DNA of 64,000 bases. It comes from Tritrichomonas musculus (lineage: Eukaryota > Parabasalia > Tritrichomonadida > Tritrichomonadidae). Within the stretch, counting starts at the first letter, position 1; each line of letters starts with the position of its first letter. A program made the position numbers and the translations under genes. The stretch lies in the NCBI GenBank assembly GCA_039105265.1, contig JAPFFF010000002.1, positions 7,502,001 through 7,566,000 of the forward strand, in the 5' to 3' direction. Under the pieces are notes generated by a model, which worked only from the letters and a program-made list of their open reading frames with translations, was not told the DNA's origin and did no database searches. Below are positions 60,231-64,000 of the stretch, piece by piece.

Positions 60231-61037
60231 TGAATTCCCATTTTTTAGATAAATATATCATTGTTATTTGATCATAAAATACATTTTATGTTGTTTCATT
60301 TTAAAACTCAAAATAAGAGCCTAAAACAAAAAGTAATACTTATATATAATATATAATATATACAATTATAACACTTTCATAGTATACTATAGCAATCTTT
60401 TAAAAAATGAATATGTGATTGGATAAATTCTGTTTTTTCAAATTTTTTTTATTTCACATTTCATCAAAGATTTCATAAAAGATTTCATCCTAAATATAAA
60501 ACATTTTTTGATTTTATGATATCCAAAAATATGGAAAAGTTATTAAAGCTGATTGAAAAATCATTAGTATAATTTATCAAGACCATAAATTAATATATTA
60601 AACATAAAATTTATCTTACAAAAAAAAAAACTTTTTTTTTTGATATATATTACCACAAACAGCTTTTCTTCAAGAATAATTTAAATTATTTCTTCGAATA
60701 AAAGGAATTTGCGAAATTTATGAAATCATCATTTTTGAAAAAAAAGTAATTTGCAAAAATCTAATTTTGAAATAGAAATATATTAATTATTTTAATTTTT
60801 AAACAATTTTTGAACAAAGGATTTTCAATAGTGTTGATATCTTTCCAAAAAATAAAGATTTTATTGTTAGGCTTATAAAAAAACTTTTTTATCAAAAAAT
60901 CATGAGAAAATAATATGATCTCAAAGACTTTTTCATCAAAAAAGTTCGAGACATAGATATAATAATGTGACTTTTTCATCACAACGATTTTAGACTTTGA
61001 GAAAATAAAAATGACTTTTTGAGATATACTTTTTAGA

Positions 61038-61804
61038 AGGCCTTATTAAGGTATTCATTCAATTTTGTAGTATTCAAAAAGTGACAACGAAAATACATAT
61101 TTTGCGAAATATATCATTATAAATTTTAATTTTTTTTATTAAATATTCATAAAATTAATAATATCATTATATAATATATTTAAATTATTGTATATCTTGC
61201 TAAAAGTAGAGATAATTTCATAAATAATCACTCAGCTAATCTTTTCAACCTGAGTTAAAATTTGAAAAATTGGCCATATTTTTTGATTTTAAAAAGATTT
61301 ATTTTAAAAAATCAAAAATTCCGACGCTGGGGACTTTATTTTGGATAGATTTTTTCTTTGAATACTTTACATATTTTTACTTTTCAGAAATCTTTATTTT
61401 CTCACAATTTTACAATTGTTTATATCTTACAATCTCACAATTATTTCTTAAAAAAATGCTCAATATTCTGAAGCATATAATAATTTCATAGAATTGATCT
61501 CAATTTTCTGATGATTCAAATATTTCATAAAAAATAAATTCAATTTAATAAATTAACTAAAAAATATATCTTATATTTTAAATTGGATTTTCCTCATATT
61601 TGCTATAATATTTATACAAAACATCATTTTTTTTCTAAACTTATCAAATTGTAAAATTTTCATTCAAAAAGAAAAATTAGTTTATTTTTATATCATACGT
61701 CAATTTTACCATTATATTTAGTAAATAAATTTTTTATCATCATATATTTTATTATATTATAATATGATAAAATATACTGCTTTTGTTCAACCTTAATATG
61801 GTCT
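61038..61804 (+). mobile_element. 767-bp hAT-like non-autonomous element, copy 1
   Basis: Bounded by the 8-bp duplication TTTTTAGA (61030-61037 and 61805-61812). Ends are imperfect inverted repeats: AGGCCTTATTAAGGT at the left and, in reverse complement, AGACCATATTAAGGT at the right (13 of 15 match). An 8-bp duplication is characteristic of hAT elements. A 73-codon frame (61270-61491) is not recognisable as a transposase part. Confidence 0.85.
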
Positions 61805-61962
61805 TTTTTAGACTTTCGGATATTTTGATGACTTTTTCATCACGACTTTTTAGACTTATCAAAATTTTAACGATTTTTTCATTACAACTTTTTAGACTTA
61901 TCAAAATTTTAACGATTTTTTCATCACGACTTTTTAGACTTATCAAAATTTTGATGACTTTT

Positions 61963-62729
61963 AGACCATATTAAGGTTGAACAAAAGCAGTATATTTTAT
62001 CATATTATAATATAATAAAATATATGATGATAAAAAATTTATTTACTAAATATAATGGTAAAATTGACGTATGATATAAAAATAAACTAATTTTTCTTTT
62101 TGAATGAAAATTTTACAATTTGATAAGTTTAGAAAAAAAATGATGTTTTGTATAAATATTATAGCAAATATGAGGAAAATCCAATTTAAAATATAAGATA
62201 TATTTTTTAGTTAATTTATTAAATTGAATTTATTTTTTATGAAATATTTGAATCATCAGAAAATTGAGATCAATTCTATGAAATTATTATATGCTTCAGA
62301 ATATTGAGCATTTTTTTAAGAAATAATTGTGAGATTGTAAGATATAAACAATTGTAAAATTGTGAGAAAATAAAGATTTCTGAAAAGTAAAAATATGTAA
62401 AGTATTCAAAGAAAAAATCTATCCAAAATAAAGTCCCCAGCGTCGGAATTTTTGATTTTTTAAAATAAATCTTTTTAAAATCAAAAAATATGGCCAATTT
62501 TTCAAATTTTAACTCAGGTTGAAAAGATTAGCTGAGTGATTATTTATGAAATTATCTCTACTTTTAGCAAGATATACAATAATTTAAATATATTATATAA
62601 TGATATTATTAATTTTATGAATATTTAATAAAAAAAATTAAAATTTATAATGATATATTTCGCAAAATATGTATTTTCGTTGTCACTTTTTGAATACTAC
62701 AAAATTGAATGAATACCTTAATAAGGCCT
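61963..62729 (-). mobile_element. 767-bp hAT-like non-autonomous element, copy 2 (inverted)
   Basis: Same element in the opposite direction, same length as copy 1, with no net insertion or deletion between them and the same internal open frame in full. It is bounded by a different perfect 8-bp duplication, TGACTTTT (61955-61962 and 62730-62737), which shows independent insertion. Confidence 0.85.
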
Positions 62730-62849
62730 TGACTTTTTCATCACGACTTTTTAGACTTATGTATATTTCAGTGATTTTTTAATCACACACTTTTAGACTT
62801 AGAATAATTAACTTGACTTTTTCATCAATCAAGTTCGAGTCTACCTATA

Positions 62850-63548
62850 TGTTTTGTTTCTTTATTTTATTTATTTTAAAGTTATTTATGCGGAATTTCA
62901 AGAAATAAAAGAAATATAATACTTCCTAAATACTTATTCAAGTATATTCTTTAAGGGGGGCGTCTACTTGATGTTTTTTAGATAATTAAATCATGTTAAA
63001 TAAAATATATTTTTAAATATTATATAATTATTTTTTTACTACAGAAAAAAACAATTTAATATTAAAAATATCTTTTGATTATGAAGATAAATACATTTTT
63101 ATATTTTTCAATGATATATATCAAAAAAATTCAATATATTAATTCAAATGTCTATAAATATTTAGATAAAGCTTTTAGCATTTTTAAGCGTTTACAAGAG
63201 CAGATTCAAAGATCTGTAAAGTTCTTATTAGATAACTTTTAAAACAATCATATGATCTCGCTTTTATTTATATTTTTCATTCGATGATGATTATCTTTTT
63301 TTTTTTTCACGCCAATTAAATTCATAAAATCAAATATTCTCATATTATCATAATCAAATATTGAATGATCTTTGGTTTCATTACACAATATCACCTTTTC
63401 TAAAAAATTTCAATTGATGGTGATTATCAATTCTTTTACAAAATAATTATATAATACAAACCGAATTTATAAATTGATGTTTATTAATTAGTTTTAAAAT
63501 TAATCAGGTTTTTGATTTATAATCACCTGGGTTCTCTTTGCATTTTTC
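62850..63548. other. AT-rich spacer, nothing recognised
   Basis: A GGGGGGCG run lies near 62955. A short imperfect repeat of TTGATGATTATC type occurs near 63285 and 63415. No gene is supported. Confidence 0.4.
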
Positions 63549-63812
63549 TCAATATTTAATTCTAGAGTAATTTTTCTTCTTTTTCTCGTTGGGAGTTTTC
63601 TTTAGACAATTTCTTTCATGTCTACTTGTTTCATCTTTCCTAATCTCATTAAGAACATTTCGAGAAATTGATTTAGGACAAACTTTTTCGATTAATTTTG
63701 ATTCAAAATGAGGATCGTTTTTCATTCCTATAGCTATGGCGGCTCTTGCTTCATTGCTACTTGAGAAAACCTTGTGCTTTGGAGCTAAACTCCTAATATT
63801 TATATCAAAAAA
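63549..63812 (-). pseudogene. Short coding remnant of unknown origin
   Basis: An 87-codon stretch, open from a stop at 63813-63815, reads SLAPKHKVFSSSNEARAAIA then IGMKNDPHFESKLIEKVCPK, and ends in a Lys-rich tail. Its composition is protein-like and less AT-rich than its surroundings. The only ATG (63725) would give 58 residues and would lose the conserved-looking N-terminal part. I read it as the 3' end of a decayed gene; a small real gene is possible. Confidence 0.35.
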
Positions 63813-63815
63813 TTA

Positions 63816-63875
63816 ACGTCATTTTGTATTCAAAATTAACGTATTTTATTGAAAATAAACGTCTTTTTGTCTGAA
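63816..63875. repeat. Short ACGTTWATTTT repeats
   Basis: Three near-copies of a roughly 22-bp sequence (AAAATTAACG / AAAATAAACG pattern) occur between about 63810 and 63865. They are a degenerate minisatellite directly upstream of the coding remnant. Confidence 0.5.
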
Positions 63876-64000
63876 ATAAATTACACTCCTTCATTCAATT
63901 TTATTATTTTGTTTTGCTTGATTGATTCTTTTTTATATTATTTTATAAAGAAAAATATATAATAAAAATTATAACAAAAGTGAGCATAATTTTGTTTTAT

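Larger units (their letters stand above)
59843..62849. mobile_element. Foldback-type element with arms of 42-bp repeats, carrying two nested insertions
   Basis: The left arm (59843 to about 60222) recurs in inverted orientation on the right, ending at 62849, with both outer ends TATAGGTAGACTCG. The right arm is split into three pieces (60918-61037, 61813-61954 and 62738-62849) by two inserted elements. Removing the insertions and their duplications gives a parent element of about 1.46 kb with about 380-bp arms and a 695-bp AT-rich loop without a gene. Foldback elements characteristically have long arms of tandem subrepeats. TA at each outer end could be the target duplication. Confidence 0.75.

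Noticed and set aside
59910-61974. Short frames with 14-residue repeats
   Set aside because: They follow from the 42-bp period of the foldback arms and do not look like proteins.
61270-62497. Two identical 73-codon frames as a duplicated gene
   Set aside because: They are the same internal segment of the two inverted 767-bp elements and show no protein-like composition.

Overview
This window looks like the nuclear genome of a parabasalid protist, most likely a trichomonad close to Tritrichomonas. That is inference. It rests on AT-rich DNA, long uninterrupted protein genes with no recognisable introns, very short apparent 5' leaders with TCATT-type initiator-like sequences just upstream of ATG codons, stop codons read as TAAA (histone H4, ribosomal eL19), many divergent kinase-like proteins, an axonemal protein and mariner/Mutator-type transposons. 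No database search was possible, so species assignment is open.

Layout. Positions 1-5089 (minus) hold the 5' part of a secreted two-copy glycoside-hydrolase protein that runs off the left edge. Positions 5.8-8.6 kb hold an ARM/HEAT-like protein and histone H4. Positions 8.6-11.0 kb are non-coding and contain a 1.66-kb element with 41-bp terminal inverted repeats. Positions 11.0-36.0 kb are gene-dense: an RCC1-kinase fusion with a huge repeat linker, a PH/leucine-rich-repeat protein, a CK1-type kinase, a giant CFAP54-like axonemal protein, an HP1-like chromodomain protein, a SAPS-like protein, an ALG5-like glycosyltransferase whose active site is lost, and a protein built from three kinase-like domains that have all lost catalytic residues. 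Three of these gene pairs are divergent, with only 67-125 bp between start codons.

Positions 37.0-43.3 kb are a transposon nest: a frameshifted mariner, a truncated Tc1-like copy abutting a tyrosine-recombinase-like fragment, an apparently intact Mutator-like (MULE) element with 73-bp terminal inverted repeats, and a short degenerate Tc1/mariner-type element. Positions 44.1-58.5 kb return to housekeeping and signalling genes: a GAF-domain cyclic nucleotide phosphodiesterase, a DENN-domain Rab exchange factor, a karyopherin-like protein, ribosomal eL19, a class I histone deacetylase and an unassigned C2-like protein. Positions 58.5-64.0 kb are AT-rich and largely gene-free. They contain a foldback element built of 42-bp repeats, into whose right arm two copies of one 767-bp hAT-like element have inserted in opposite directions, each with a perfect 8-bp target duplication.

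There is no operon logic here. Functional themes that recur are chromatin (H4, HP1-like, HDAC), signalling (kinases, pseudokinases, PDE, SAPS, DENN) and mobile DNA. The most promising undescribed items are the triple pseudokinase, the ALG5-like pseudo-transferase, the tandemly duplicated hydrolase and the foldback/hAT nest.
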